This document shows, piece after piece, positions 1-12,800 of a stretch of DNA of 64,000 bases (position 1 is the first letter of the stretch; every line of letters starts with the position of its first letter). The translations under genes and the position numbers were made by a program. This DNA comes from Sipunculus nudus. Lineage: Eukaryota > Annelida > Sipuncula > Golfingiida > Sipunculidae. The stretch is from contig CM049316.1 in the NCBI GenBank assembly GCA_026874595.1, positions 9,228,839 to 9,292,838 on the forward strand. Reading direction: 5' to 3'. The notes under the pieces were generated by a model. It was not told where the DNA came from, did not search any database, and worked only from the letters and a program-made list of their open reading frames with translations.

Positions 1-707
1 TGTGGTTGCTGATGTGGATCAAATGTATAAGATAACTATATATGAATATATATCCCTGCATTAACTCTTACTGCATGTGATGTTATGAAACATGGCAGTA
101 AAAGAAAAATCAGAGGTATTTAACAAACTGCTTGAACCAAAATCAAAACCAGTACATGCATGTGGCATACTCGAGGCTACGGGATGAGCTGATTCTTGAC
201 GCACAATTGCCAGTACTTGAAAGTTAATTTCATTCCTTTTGACTCAAGCTGTATGTTTTTCCACATTTGGATGTGGTTTTCCCCTATGGCATTTTTTGCA
301 AAACACCTGTAATCCCGGAAAACATCTTATGTGATGTAGACAATTCAGTAAGATTTCCCATCTGATCCATTTACCAGACGATTCACTACCTGATCAGTCT
401 AAAATTTTGTTGTATTAACAATGGGATCTTTACTGCAACTGCATGAAAAGAATTTTCCTTCACAATATCATATGCCTAGCTTTATCCTCAAGTGCAACAA
501 TACCTGAGGAAAAGGAATTGTAGCTTGAGTTTTTCTTTTCATGTTCCCTCTTTCACTGAGTTTTGCTATCTGATTGACAGCCAGTGCTGTAAAACATTAG
601 TATTCACAGGTCTTTTTTCATTCCTGTTGCTATCAGATTGATAGTGAGTAATCTGTAATTTGTAAAACTGGAATGTGCATGGATCTAAATCACCTCTATT
701 ACTGAAG
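1..707. other. ACSF3 intron, left part
   Basis: Intronic DNA upstream of the first visible ACSF3 exon. I see no exon, RNA gene or clear repeat in it; it contains only scattered short AT-rich stretches. Confidence 0.6.
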
Positions 708-853
708 ATTGATGGTGAGCGGCTCAGCAGCCCTGCCTCAGCCAATCATGATGAGATGGCATGAGATAACTGGACACACGCTTCTCGAGCGCTACGGTAT
801 GACAGAACTAGGGATGGCACTCACTAACCCGCTGTATGGACCAAGAATACCAG
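708..853 (+). CDS. ACSF3: ACSF3 exon with the YGMTE motif
   Basis: The acceptor AG is at 706-707 and the donor GT at 854-855. The exon opens with the third base of a split codon (Arg in the human protein) and then reads [10 protein letters not shown]; it ends one base into a Gly codon. It carries [17 protein letters not shown], the region holding the A5 motif that contacts the adenylate. The preceding exon lies before position 1. I see no coding similarity in 1-707, so that stretch is intron. Confidence 0.93.
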
Positions 854-3800
854 GTGAGGTAACTTACCATGATCACTTACCTTAAGATAGAGTCAATTAT
901 TATTTGATTGAAATATATGGGCATGAAACATAATGGGAAAATTGTCTCTCCTTATTTTGTTTTCAAATTATATGATGCTTTGCTCATACTAGAAAACAGG
1001 GAATATTTAAGTTAATGTGCTCTTTGTCTGATATAAAGTCAGAATATGCACAGAATATCCATTTAAAGAATTTTCTGGTGAGATTCAAGATCAAATATAT
1101 TTAATATATAATGAATCAAGACAAATTAACTTTCACTGTAACCTCCATATTTGTTATTGGAATTGCCCTAAATTATTAAATGCATCTGCAAAAGATATTG
1201 AGCATTGCAGAACCATTTGAAAAATAACAGTTTGCTGTTTAATTATAAATGATATTTAAATGATTACAGGCAGTGTAGGCAAGCCTTTCCCCAGTGTTGA
1301 GGTGTGTATTGGTAAACCTAATGTTTACGCTGACTCAGGGTATGATGTTATTGCTCAAGGGACTGCAAAACACACTAAAGAGACTCCTGGTAAGTACACA
1401 GAATTTTCTAAAGTGTTATCATTTTTTGTGTGTAATTCAGATTTTAACAGATGCATCATAGTTACCACTCTATATGTTGTATTGTTTTTTTGTAATCTGT
1501 TGAATTTTGAGCTCAGCTGACTATAGCACTATGTCATTTAAGCACTTACAGCCGAAGCTTCTCCGGCGGAGTTGACCGAGCTTTATTCTCCGCATTTACC
1601 GGTTCCCTGCTGTTTGTCGGCCACTTACGGCCTCTCTTTGCCCACACCTTGGCGCGCTCGGTTCGTCTGGCCCGCCTCCGCTCGACCTCTCTTGCGCCTC
1701 AGCCTTCCTTCCACGATCCTCCCGTTTCGGAGCCGGTTGCGGCTTCCGCTCAGCCGCGTCGCGCATCTGCTCTCTCTTCACGTCCTTCCGGACGTTCCAG
1801 CCGTTCTCAGCCTTTTTGTGGTCGATCCTCCATCCGAGGTTCGACCAAGATTTGCCTCTCTAGCTCCGATCGGCGCTCGGCTCAGTGACCGTTTTCCCGC
1901 GTGGGCGGGTTTCACCTCACCGCGGTTCATTCTCAGCGCCCTACAGTTCGAGTTCCGTCTTACGTTTAGCCCGCTCCGCCTCCGTCCGTTCCGGCATAAC
2001 GCCTCGCTTGGCGGAGGCCATTCAATCTATGTTCGACAACCGGGCAATTTCGAGGTTTCCCCTTCCTCTGTGGGGTTTCACTCTCGCCTTTTCTTGTTCC
2101 GGAACCGCACGGCCATTGGCGCCCGATCATAGCCCTGTAGCGCCTCCTTTCGTTCATCCGTCCGCCCCCGTTTCGGATGTTCATTATCCATGCTGTGCTC
2201 CGCATTGTTCGGCGGATGGATTGGGCGTTCAAAAATAGCCCTTCCGGATGCCTGATTCACGTTTCCATTCCGGGTCCATCCGTTCGGGATCCACGTGGCC
2301 CCCTGGATTTTACCATACTTGTTCACGCGGTCCCGTGTTTTCTCCGTTCACCTGGCATTTCTGTGCTCCCTTATCTGGACGCTGGCTTGTCCATGCGGCC
2401 GCATCGCATCCCTCCCGGGTTCTCATCTTACTTCGGAACCTCGGCTTCCTGGTCATTGCGGCGTAATCTCTTCTCACTCCCACCCAGTCCCTCCGATTTC
2501 TGGGTGTCACGCTCGCTTTGGCGTCCGGCACAGCGTCGCTCCCGCGCGATTTTACTCTCCCGCTCCGCCGCCTGATTCGTTCCTTTCTCACGAGGCGCCG
2601 TGTAGACTCGCGCCCTGCGGCTTCTCTCCACGGTGCTCTCAACCGGGCCGCGTCTTTCATCCTGTTCGGCCGCCTGTACCTGCGTCCGATTCAGTCTATC
2701 TTGCGCCGTCACGGCCTTCTCCGGTTAACCTCGGTTCGTCCTACAATCCTCCCGTTTCGGCGCACCTGGCGGTCCCTTCGTCCCTGGGTGGACCTTTCCT
2801 GTCTCCTGCGCGGCGTTCCTTTTTCCAGGGGTGTCGATTGCACCGTCTATCCCGATGCGTCTCTCCTCGGTTGGGGGGCCCATCTCGCCGATCTTCGCGC
2901 TTCCGGGATATGGTCCCTGTCGGAACGTCAGCTCCATATCAATATCCTCGAACTGCGTGCCGTCCGTCGCGGGATCTCCCCCTGGTCTCCCCGCTTGATC
3001 GGACGGCACATTCTCATCCGGACCGACAATACCACGGTTGTGGCCTATATCTACAAGTAGGGCGGTACTCGGTCTCACTCGCTCATGCAGGAGACTTACC
3101 TTTTGTTCGATCTATGCCTCTCTCTCCGGACTTCAGTTCGTGCATCCCATCTTCCGGGCGTGTCGAACGTCCTGGCGGACGCCCTTTCCAGTCATCCGGC
3201 GTCTCTTCCTTCCCCACCGCTCCTTCCACTCCTTATTCGGAGTGTTTTCGCTCGCCTGGGGCAGCCGGAATTCGATCTGTTCGATTTTCCATTCCCCCCC
3301 GCTCTCGTGCCTTCCGAGACGCGTCTACGTCACCCTCGCGACCGTCTCCCCGACACGCCGCCGTCCGGGTGGTCTCACCGGTTTCTCTTTGCGTTTCTGG
3401 CGCCTCCGCTCATCCGCCGTGTCCTCCTCCGCTTGTCCCGCGCGGACCAGACTACCCTGCTTCTCATCGTTCCGTTTCATCCTGCGGCTCCATGGTTTCC
3501 TCTGTGGCGCTCGCTTCTCTCTCGCCCCCCGCTTATACTACCGCTCCGCATCGCGCTCCCGTCGTTCCCTCGAGCGCGGCGCCCGTTTCGGTCGTGCCCT
3601 CTATGCGCATGCGTGCTCTCATCGGACACATCAAGGATCAGGGCATTTCAAGTCCGGCTGCTCTCCTTGCCTCGGCTCCCCGTCGCCGTTCTTCGGACCG
3701 CATCTACGCCTCCCGGTGGCGTCTCTTCACGGAGTGGCCGTCTTCCCGCGGCATCTCCCCTTTAGATCCGTCGCTTGCGGCTGTTTTGGATTTTTCGTGT

Positions 3801-6800
3801 TCTTACTACCGGATCAACATTTATCCTATCCCTCTCTGCATGGCTATCGCGCCGCCCTGCTGTCGGTGCTCCGTCCGCTGGGTCACGATCGTGTCCTTCA
3901 TCACCCGTTGGTGTCGGACTTTCTCAAGGGGGTTCATGCCCGTGCGTCTCGTCCACGGTATGTTGCGCCTTCCTGGCGCCTGGACATCGTCTTACGTCAC
4001 CTCCGGGAACCCCTTTATGAGCCGTTGCATTCGGCCCGTCTTCTCCATTTGTCTCGGACAACGGTTTTCCTCCTTGCTCTTGCCTCGGCTGGTCGCCGTT
4101 CTGAGCTTCATGCCCTCGTGGCTGATTCGTATTTCACGCAAATTGCGGCCGACGGTTCGTCGGCCACTACATTTTCCGCTGGATTTTTATAGGAAATATC
4201 ACCATTTCGATGACCCCCGTCTGCTTGGCACGTTCCGGCCCTCCCTAACGGTCAGTACCGTTATGGGGCTACCAATTGCCCGGTTCGTGCGTTGCGTTAT
4301 TCTCCACACGTTCCTCCTTCTTTACGGGGGGGGCGCTAGAGTTGTTTATTTCTACAAAAGTCACATCTTCCAATTCGGTGATTAGCCCTTCACCATTAGT
4401 GCGTGACTCAAGCTACTATTGTCGCCGCATATGAATCAGCTTTTCATTCCACATTAGACCAACTTCACTTCGAGGCCCATGACATTCGAGCTATTTCGAC
4501 TTCCTTGGCCCATTTCTCCAGGATCGCACCTACTCAGTTGGTCCAGATGGGATACTGGATATCCCCATCTCCGTTCACACGCTTCTATCTGACTGTTGTT
4601 CCGCTCCAGGCTTCGGGCCTCTCCTCCATGGGCCCTGTGTTCGCGTCGGGTGAGGTCCTACAATTTTCCAGGCCATCTTCTTTCTCTCCGTCGGTTCCGC
4701 CACCGACGTCGTCCACTGCTCCTTCACAGCACTGTGATTCCTCGTTCCAGCGTTACAGGTAGGTGCTCCCTCCCCAAGGCATGTCTGTTTTTTTCTCATT
4801 AATACAGAAACAGCTCACAATTATGTTTACGTAATAAACCCCCCCCCCATTCCCTCCCTGTGAATGGTGGTTTTGTTAGTAAACTGTTGTGAGCTTTTCT
4901 GTATTACAAACATCGCTCCCTCCCAGTCCTCTTCCTTACGCCTTCGAAAATGTGATTATGGGTAACGGAAGTGTGACCTAGATACACGGGAATGAGGCGG
5001 GATGGGCGAAAATAGGCCCAATAAGTGAAAATTTTCAGTTGGCTTACTCTGGCGTATAAACTTTAACAGAGAAAATTCTCATTAATACAGAAAAGCTCAC
5101 AACAGTTTACTAACAAAACCACCATTCACAGGGAGGGAATGGGGGGGGGTTTTATTTTATAAAATTTACTGAATCTTTTATTTCGGTGAATAAAATTAAG
5201 CATGTTATGAAAACTCCAATGTTAAAAATGTTTTAATAGTGATTCAAGGAATAATCTTGTAGATGCCATGTTGTGGCATTATTTTCTTTTAAATTCAGTT
5301 TAAACATTTGTGATTTAAAAATAATAAAAAATATGTTTATGCTTAATATAACTTGATGTGAGCTACACACTGGATAAATAATGATTGCAATTTACAGTTC
5401 TGATATTTTAACTTCCATTTTTAGATTTTTTTTTTATTACAAATTTATGAAACTTGAAAATAAAAAAATGAATCTTATAAAAACTAGTAATGGAAAAATG
5501 GATATGCTAAAAAAATAGGGTTTAATATCAACTTAAATGCATTATTCCCCGGAAAGTGAAATAAAGGTATCAGTCCATTCTGTCCATTGGTAAATTTTTT
5601 CAGTTGCATCACAGTATCTCAAAACTTTTACTGTTTTTCTTTATGACATTCTCATCAGAGTATTAGTTTTGCAATCATATATTTAGAACTTTACTATAAC
5701 CAAGTTGGAGGGCCATTTCCTCTTAGCTTTTCATATGCTTATAAATATGAAAAACATTACAATAGAATATTTTGCATATTTTGCATTTGCTCATATTTCA
5801 AACTTCAGCCGAGCACCATGACTCATGGGTCCCTTGTTTTATCTGTTTTTGAGGCCTTAAAAGATGTGGTCATCCGTTAACGAGGCACAAAGCGTTATGA
5901 CTGGACCTAGAATCTTGTAACTTGACATTCTGAGAGTTCCTAAAAAGTTCACTTCAGAAACCTGAAATTAGGTCTCTGTTACCTATATCCTCCTAGCTAA
6001 CAGGCTCGAAAGTACCCCCGAGAATAATTAAAATATTGATACAAAAGCTCCAGTATCTGAACAGCTAATGCATTGATCACCATGATTTTTTTGTATGCAT
6101 ATTGATCATGGAGTGTTTCATCAGTTCCTGCAGAATGGTGGCACCACCTCGATTTTTTTTTCAAATTTTTAATCAAAGGTTTCATTTTTTTAAACCTTTA
6201 AAGATGCGGTCTTCCGTTAACATGTAATACGGTTCTCTTTCACATGGCAAATCTGACTGGCCGAACCATAACACAAAAACCTCAGACACATACTCTCAGA
6301 TAAACGCAACAAGGGTTCATTGCAAAAATGGTGCTCCATTGATACAATATTTATAACAACAAATAATCGAGGAGTTAATACATAATGAATACTACACAAA
6401 GTCTCTTGAAATGGCTGCAGCTAAATAAATATTAACTGAAGTCCAAATGTTCAACTGACGATCCTCTGGTCCATAGTGACCTAAGGAGGTATGAGAATAA
6501 ATAAAATTCCTTCCTCTTCGCAAATGAAAGTCCATGGTTTCTTGTGGGGGTGGAGGACCCAAAACGACTGAATCTCCATATCCCCGGAGTTGACGAGTTA
6601 ATGTGAAAAATTAATAATCGAGTCCTAGCTGAAGGGCGGTGACGAGTAAAATGTGTCAAAGTGGTTTTATTTCAGTGAGGCAGCGAGTCAGTGACTTTCC
6701 TCAATAGTTATAATTGTTCTGATGCCTATATGTCCGCTATAGAGCAAGTCCCTTGCCAGGGACAAAAATAAGTTGATTGTCAATAGGGCGAGTCCCGTGC

Positions 6801-9800
6801 CAGTGAAAAAAAAAAAACACTTGATTATCCAGCAGACAACGTTCTAAACAGTAGGGGGCGATCAAGAAGAACACTACGGGTGCAGCTGCAAAGGTTCACA
6901 ACACCACGGCATCCACATAGAAGAGGAAGATCCATGTGATACCAAGGGGTCCACAACACAGGGCACATTCATAACCACTGTACCTAGAATCTTGACATCC
7001 AAGGAGGTCTATGAAAAGTCTCCCTTGAAACCTGAAATTAGGTCTCTGTTAGCCACATTCTCCAAGCTATGGGGCTTGTAAGTACCCGCCTCCCCCAGAA
7101 TAATTGTATCCGCCAAAACGGAGTTTTGCGGATACTATGTTTTCAGCTGCACGCCGCCGCCTCCGCCGCCGCCGCAGCCGCCGCGTAGGTGTCCAGAGAA
7201 CTCCTTAGTAACAGCTGGGTGGAATTTTACGAAACCCGGGATTATGTTCGGGTCACATGTGAACTGCTGCGCCCCGATTTTGTTTTGACCTCTGACCTTT
7301 CCTCTGCGCTCTGCATCCGTTTGTGCGTCTGTTTCCACACATAAACCCACATATCTCCGGAACCGTTTGACGGATCAGGAAAATTTTTTTACACAAATGT
7401 AGCCCTTGGAGAGCTTTATAACATACACAAAAAATGGTGGCGCCACCTGCAACCATGTTTGCACAGTGTCCATCTGTTCGTCTGCCTTGGGTTAAAATCA
7501 CTCATATCTCTGCAGTGACTAGACTAATTCACCTGAAATTCTGCATGCGTAAACATCCTGGATAGCTTTTCTGATTTTATGACAGGTGGCGCCACCTACA
7601 TTCACATTTACGCTGCAGACATCCAAGCTCATATCTCGGGAACTGTTTGACCGATCAGGAAAATTTTTTTGCACAAATGTAGCCCTTGGAGAGCTTTATA
7701 ACATACACAAAAACTGGTGGCGCACCTGCAACCATGTTTGCACAGTGTCCATCTGTTCGTCTGCCTTGGGTTAAAATCACTCATATCTCTGCAGTGACTA
7801 GACTAATTCACCTGAAATTCGGCATGCGTAAACATCCTGGATAGCTTTTCTGATTTTATGACAGGTGGCGCCGCCTACATTCACGTTTACACTGCAGACA
7901 TCAAAGCTCATATCTCAGGAACCGTTTGACCGATTGGGCCAAAATTTTGCATGTGTATAGATCTCACATAGCTCTTCATCATACGCAAAACTGGTGGCGC
8001 CACCTGCAGCCATTTTTGCACAGCTCCTGTCTGTTTGTCTGCCATGGGATAAAATCACTCATATCTCGGCAGTGGTTTGACATATCTGCCTAAAATTTTG
8101 CAGGTTTATACATCCCCGACAGCTCTCTTGATTTTATGACAGGTGGCGCCACCTGCATTCTAGTTTATGCAGCAGACATCCAAGCTCATATCTTGGGAAC
8201 CGTTTGACCGATTGGGCCAAAGTTTTGCATGTGTATAGTTCTCACATAGCTCTTTATCATATGCAAAACTGGTGGCGTCACCTGCAACCATTTTTGCTCA
8301 GCGTCCATCTGTTTGTCTGCCACGGGCTAAAATCACTCATATACATGTAGTGTTTTGACTTATCTGCCTTAAATTTTGCATATGTATACAACTTGGACGG
8401 CTTTCTGGATTTTGTGGTATGGGGGGCAACCTACATACGCAATTTGGCTGCAGACATCCATGCTAATATGCAACACTCAATTTTCCCTTGCCACTCAATC
8501 CATGCCTCACTTCACCCGTTCCACTCTGATTTAGGCGGATACACGTAGTCGCTTGTCGACTACCCGTATTCTAGTTGAAAATTTGATATCAAAGCAGGGC
8601 ACAAATCATAATCATTGGACCTAGAATCTTCTAATTTGACATCCAGGGAAGTCCATGAAAAGTCCTCTTGGAAAGCTGAAAGTAGGTCTCATTTTCCCAT
8701 ATTCTCCAAGCTATGGGGCTCAGAAGCAGAATAATTAAAAGTTGGATGCAAAAGCTCCAGTATCTGAACCACTAATGCATTTATCACCATGATTTTTTGT
8801 ATGCAGATTCACATGGAGTTTGATCAGTTCCTGCAGACTGGTGGAACCACGTGGATTTTTTTAATTTTTAAGCATTTTTAGCTCAGCTGACTATAAGTCA
8901 TCTGAGCTATAGTCGTGGTCCATTGTCCGTCATCCGTCCGTCTGTCCGTCCGTCCGTCCGTAGATGTGGCACGTTTTGAAACCGTAAGACCTAGGAATCC
9001 AAAATTCGGCATAATGTTAGATGTCCCCAAGATCTCCTACCAAGCCGAAAACTGGGTCTTTTCGACTTCGTTCCTTTGAGAAATTAAGGAAAAACCTCAA
9101 TTTTTTATAAAAAACCTATTTTCACACTTCAGGACTGCCTAATATCAAAACCACTCATCTGTTTTTCCTCATATTTACCATAAATATTCCTCTATATAGT
9201 TCCTATGTACATTCAAGAAATTATGTCTGTATTATATAATTTAAAAAAGTTATGGACCCAAACATAAAGCATTTTGTAAAAAATCAGGAAAGATATTTGA
9301 TCACTTAACACAAAACATGTTAAAGCTATGGACCTTTTTTCCAGTAATATAACTTTAATTAATCAAAATTAAATTGTATACCCAAAATTAGATGAAAATC
9401 TTTTAAATTTTTAAAAATATTAATAAAAATAAAAAATTGGTACCTTAAATTTTGCCCAACTTTGACCATGGCACGTTTTTTTCCTGTGAGTACTGTGGAA
9501 TTAATTTTCACAGCATGTTTTTGTTACCTTTTCAACTGTTAACACCAAAAATTTGAAACCAGTTGATCAAAAACTGTAGAATTTATTCAAGTTTTCAAGC
9601 ACCATGTAACATATTGTTTACATCAAGCTAGTGTTATGCAGTTTGCAAGAGCTCAGCTCCCCAGCTTCAGCTCTTAGTTCCTTAAATTCGGCATACAGCT
9701 AGATGTCTCCAAAATCCCCTACCATGCCAAGAATTTGGTCACTAGGACTTAATACCTTCAAGATATTAATGAAAAACTTCATTTTTCCATTAAAAACCCA

Positions 9801-12800
9801 TTGTTACACTTCAAGACTGCCTAATATCAAAACCACTGATCTGACTTTAATCATAAATAATATACATATTTTTCATTCTCTATGCACATGCCAGAATGAT
9901 GTCAGTATTGTGTAATTGTTTTAAGTTATGGGCCCAAACATAATGCACTTTTTAAAAAAACAAGAAATATATTTACTCCCTTAACAAGGGGATTGCTGAA
10001 GCTAGAGATTTTTTGTCAGGGATGTAAAAATTACCCAAAATTAGTTATGAATTTTTCAAATTTTATAAGTTATTAGTATAAATGTAAAATTAATAACTTA
10101 AATTTTGCCCAACTTTGACCATGGCATGTTTGTTTCCTATGAGCACTGTTGATATAATTTTCATATCATGCACACATAAGGATTTCAGCTTTTAAGTTTA
10201 GAAAGCTGAAAGAAATTGGCCAAAAATTGTAGCTTTTATAAATGTTTTTATGAGACCCTGTCAGAATTTGGCTCTCTCCAGCCCCTCTTGAGTCACCTGT
10301 ATGTTGACCTTGTTGAACTTTCAGCAAATTATGCATGCTTGAGGCGAGGCATACAGGGGAATCCAGGCAGCTTATGGCCAGCCACAGTTGATCCAGGTGT
10401 CCAGCCCAACTCATCTAGTAGTTTTAACCAACTACATAACAATAAACAATAAATTAATAAATTTTTATTGGTTTCTAATAAAAAATTAAGGAAAAATAGA
10501 AAAGGAATTTGTTAGTTTATAATAACAGGAAATTAACTTGCAGTTACTGATGATATAAGAATCTTGTATCGATGGATAGAATGTCACGTATTCCAAATAA
10601 CACCATGCAGTCACCTATGGTATTTTTCAGTTCAATTTTAATGATAAAGAAGTAAATCATATCATTCATTACTAATCATTAGGGATCATATGATGGAAAT
10701 TAATGATAGACAAAGATGCAGTTGATAATATTAATCTAGATTCCTACTGTGTCTAGTGTGTACATTGATGTGAAATTAGTCCAAAATGAATTTATTACAG
10801 TTATTTTTTAATATAAATAAAAGCCATAAAACCAGGTACTTATGATCATTATTTTAATGTGTGAATTTTGTATATTCTGGATTCTCAACATCATTGTTTG
10901 GTGAAAACTGAATAAATACCAGTCATGGTGCGAATACTTTGTAATTGTATTTAAATACAAATATGATTATGTACTCCATTATAAAATTTCTTGCATAAAG
11001 AATGGGAATTCAGGTAAAAATGAAAGTATATGAATACAAGTGCAAATACTTTCAAAATGTATTCATGAATGCATTTATGAATATATTCTTTAATATTATT
11101 TTAATAATCATTTCAGTTATATTTCATTGTAAAAAATCATATGATTCTCTTATTATTTTTAAAAAAAAATAATATTTGGGACAATATTTGTAATTTTTTT
11201 TAATTAATAGTTAAACCCTTATATTATATATTCTGCTTATAAGTTATATGGCGAAGTCAAAATCTGTGTGACAATAGCACTCCATTTGTTAATAAAATAA
11301 ATCAAATCAATCCTCTTCCCTGTCTCCAAAGGTACTATCAAAATCATACATAAGCTAAACAACAACAACTCATAATAAAGCTTATATTTATTACCACACA
11401 AAACCAGCATGTGCCTCATTTCTAAATAATATTTTTTATCATATATAACAGCTGAGCGTCGTGACCCATATTTTTGAAACCTTTAAAGATGCAGTCCTCT
11501 GTTAACAGGACACAAATCATTACCACTGTACCTAGAATCTTCTAACTTGACATTCTGAGAGTTCCTCAAAAGTTCTCAGAAACCTGAAATTAGGTCACTG
11601 TGACAATTTGCCAGATTCCTCAGGAACATTTGAATGGATTGTAATAAAATTTGGTGTGCTTATGAGTCTTGATGAACTTGAGCTAAAATGCATGAAGTAT
11701 GATGCAACCTGCATTATCTTAATAAGTTGCTTGTGCAAGGACATATTGTCAACATGTCAGTCGGCTGAGCGTCATGACCCATGGGTCACTTGTTATTATT
11801 AAAATGGTTATATTTTAATTCTGATGTAAACATTTTCATTGTTTGCCCGTTTTATTGGCGTGATTATGATATATTGGCAGCAGTCTTTATGGCTGTCTGC
11901 ATGCCAGTACATTTATCTGTGGTGTTGCCATAAGGTACCAGGAATTTTATAGATTTTCATGAAACTTTTTATGAATACTTACTGATTAAATATCTATGCC
12001 AAGCAGAATCTGCACAATATTGAACAAGGTCAGAGCTCACCAGAATTAAATAAAGCCTTACAGCAGTCACAATTGTCAGAGGAGCATGGTGGCATAATGG
12101 ATAGGGCTCTGGACTTGTGACCACAATTATGTGGGTTCGTGTCCATTCTGACCGCCTTCTGCGCTAAGACTCCCAGCCAAAGTCTTTACCACAAGAAAGC
12201 GCTCTCTCCAACCCTGGAGTGAATGGGTACTGGTCATGGGCGGTAGGCAAATGTAGAAAAAATAACTTCCTAGGGCCTGTTATGGCTGCTTGGGTTGTAT
12301 ACTCCCCAGGGAGTAAAGCTACAAGAATGAACCCACCCGAAAGACCAGGAAGGCATAGTGTAAAGTCAGATGAGACAGACATCGTCAGTGATATCAGACT
12401 ATAACACCCCCACCCGCCCACCTGCCTTTACTTGCTGTGCATGTTTACTACTAATATCTCACTTTAGTTTTATACATTGTAAAGTCTCAACATATTTAAT
12501 GTGGTCATAGGTCATTACTCTTGGTCTATAATGCACTGTTGCTGTGCTCTTGTTAAGATATGGTCAATATTATGCACTGTTGCTGTGCTCTTGTTAAGAT
12601 ATGGTCAATATTATGCACTGTTGCTGTGCTCCTGTTATTAGATATGGTCAATATTATGCACTGTTGCTGTGCTCTTGTTAAGATATGGTCAATATTATGC
12701 ACTGTTGCTGTGCTCTTGTTAAGATATGGTCAATATTATGCACTGTTGCTGTGCTCTTGTTAAGATATGGTCAATATTATGCACTGTTGCTGTGCTCTTG

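Larger units (their letters stand above)
1530..5150 (+). mobile_element. DIRS-like tyrosine-recombinase retrotransposon remnant
   Basis: A GC-rich block inside an AT-rich ACSF3 intron, with remains of the DIRS gene order: a Ser/Pro/Arg-rich leading region (about 1560-2030), reverse transcriptase (about 2040-2580), RNase H (about 2830-3200), then a tyrosine recombinase (about 3600-4760). The 3' end carries a large inverted repeat (4840-4906 against 5083-5149). In the DIRS1 family, RT-RNase H is joined to a tyrosine recombinase instead of a DDE integrase, and an internal region complementary to the terminal repeats is used in replication. The reading frames are broken by frameshifts and stops, so this copy is dead. 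No matching terminal repeat is visible at its 5' edge, so it is probably 5'-truncated. Confidence 0.85.

Noticed and set aside
1572-2238. Long overlapping GC-rich open frames as host genes
   Set aside because: They are Ser/Pro/Arg-rich frames created by GC-rich DNA on both strands and belong to the leading part of the DIRS remnant. No host-gene similarity is recognised.
7135-7501. Gly-rich and other short frames in the Helitron-like element as genes
   Set aside because: They arise from the CCG-rich head and the tandem units. No Rep, helicase or other domain is seen.
12080-12160. A functional tRNA gene at the first SINE
   Set aside because: The B box departs from consensus and no cloverleaf closes. 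A 250-bp SINE body follows.
12560-12763. Open frame through the 41-bp minisatellite as a repeat protein
   Set aside because: The period is not a multiple of three and the frame exists only because the unit lacks stops in some phases. No start context or conservation.
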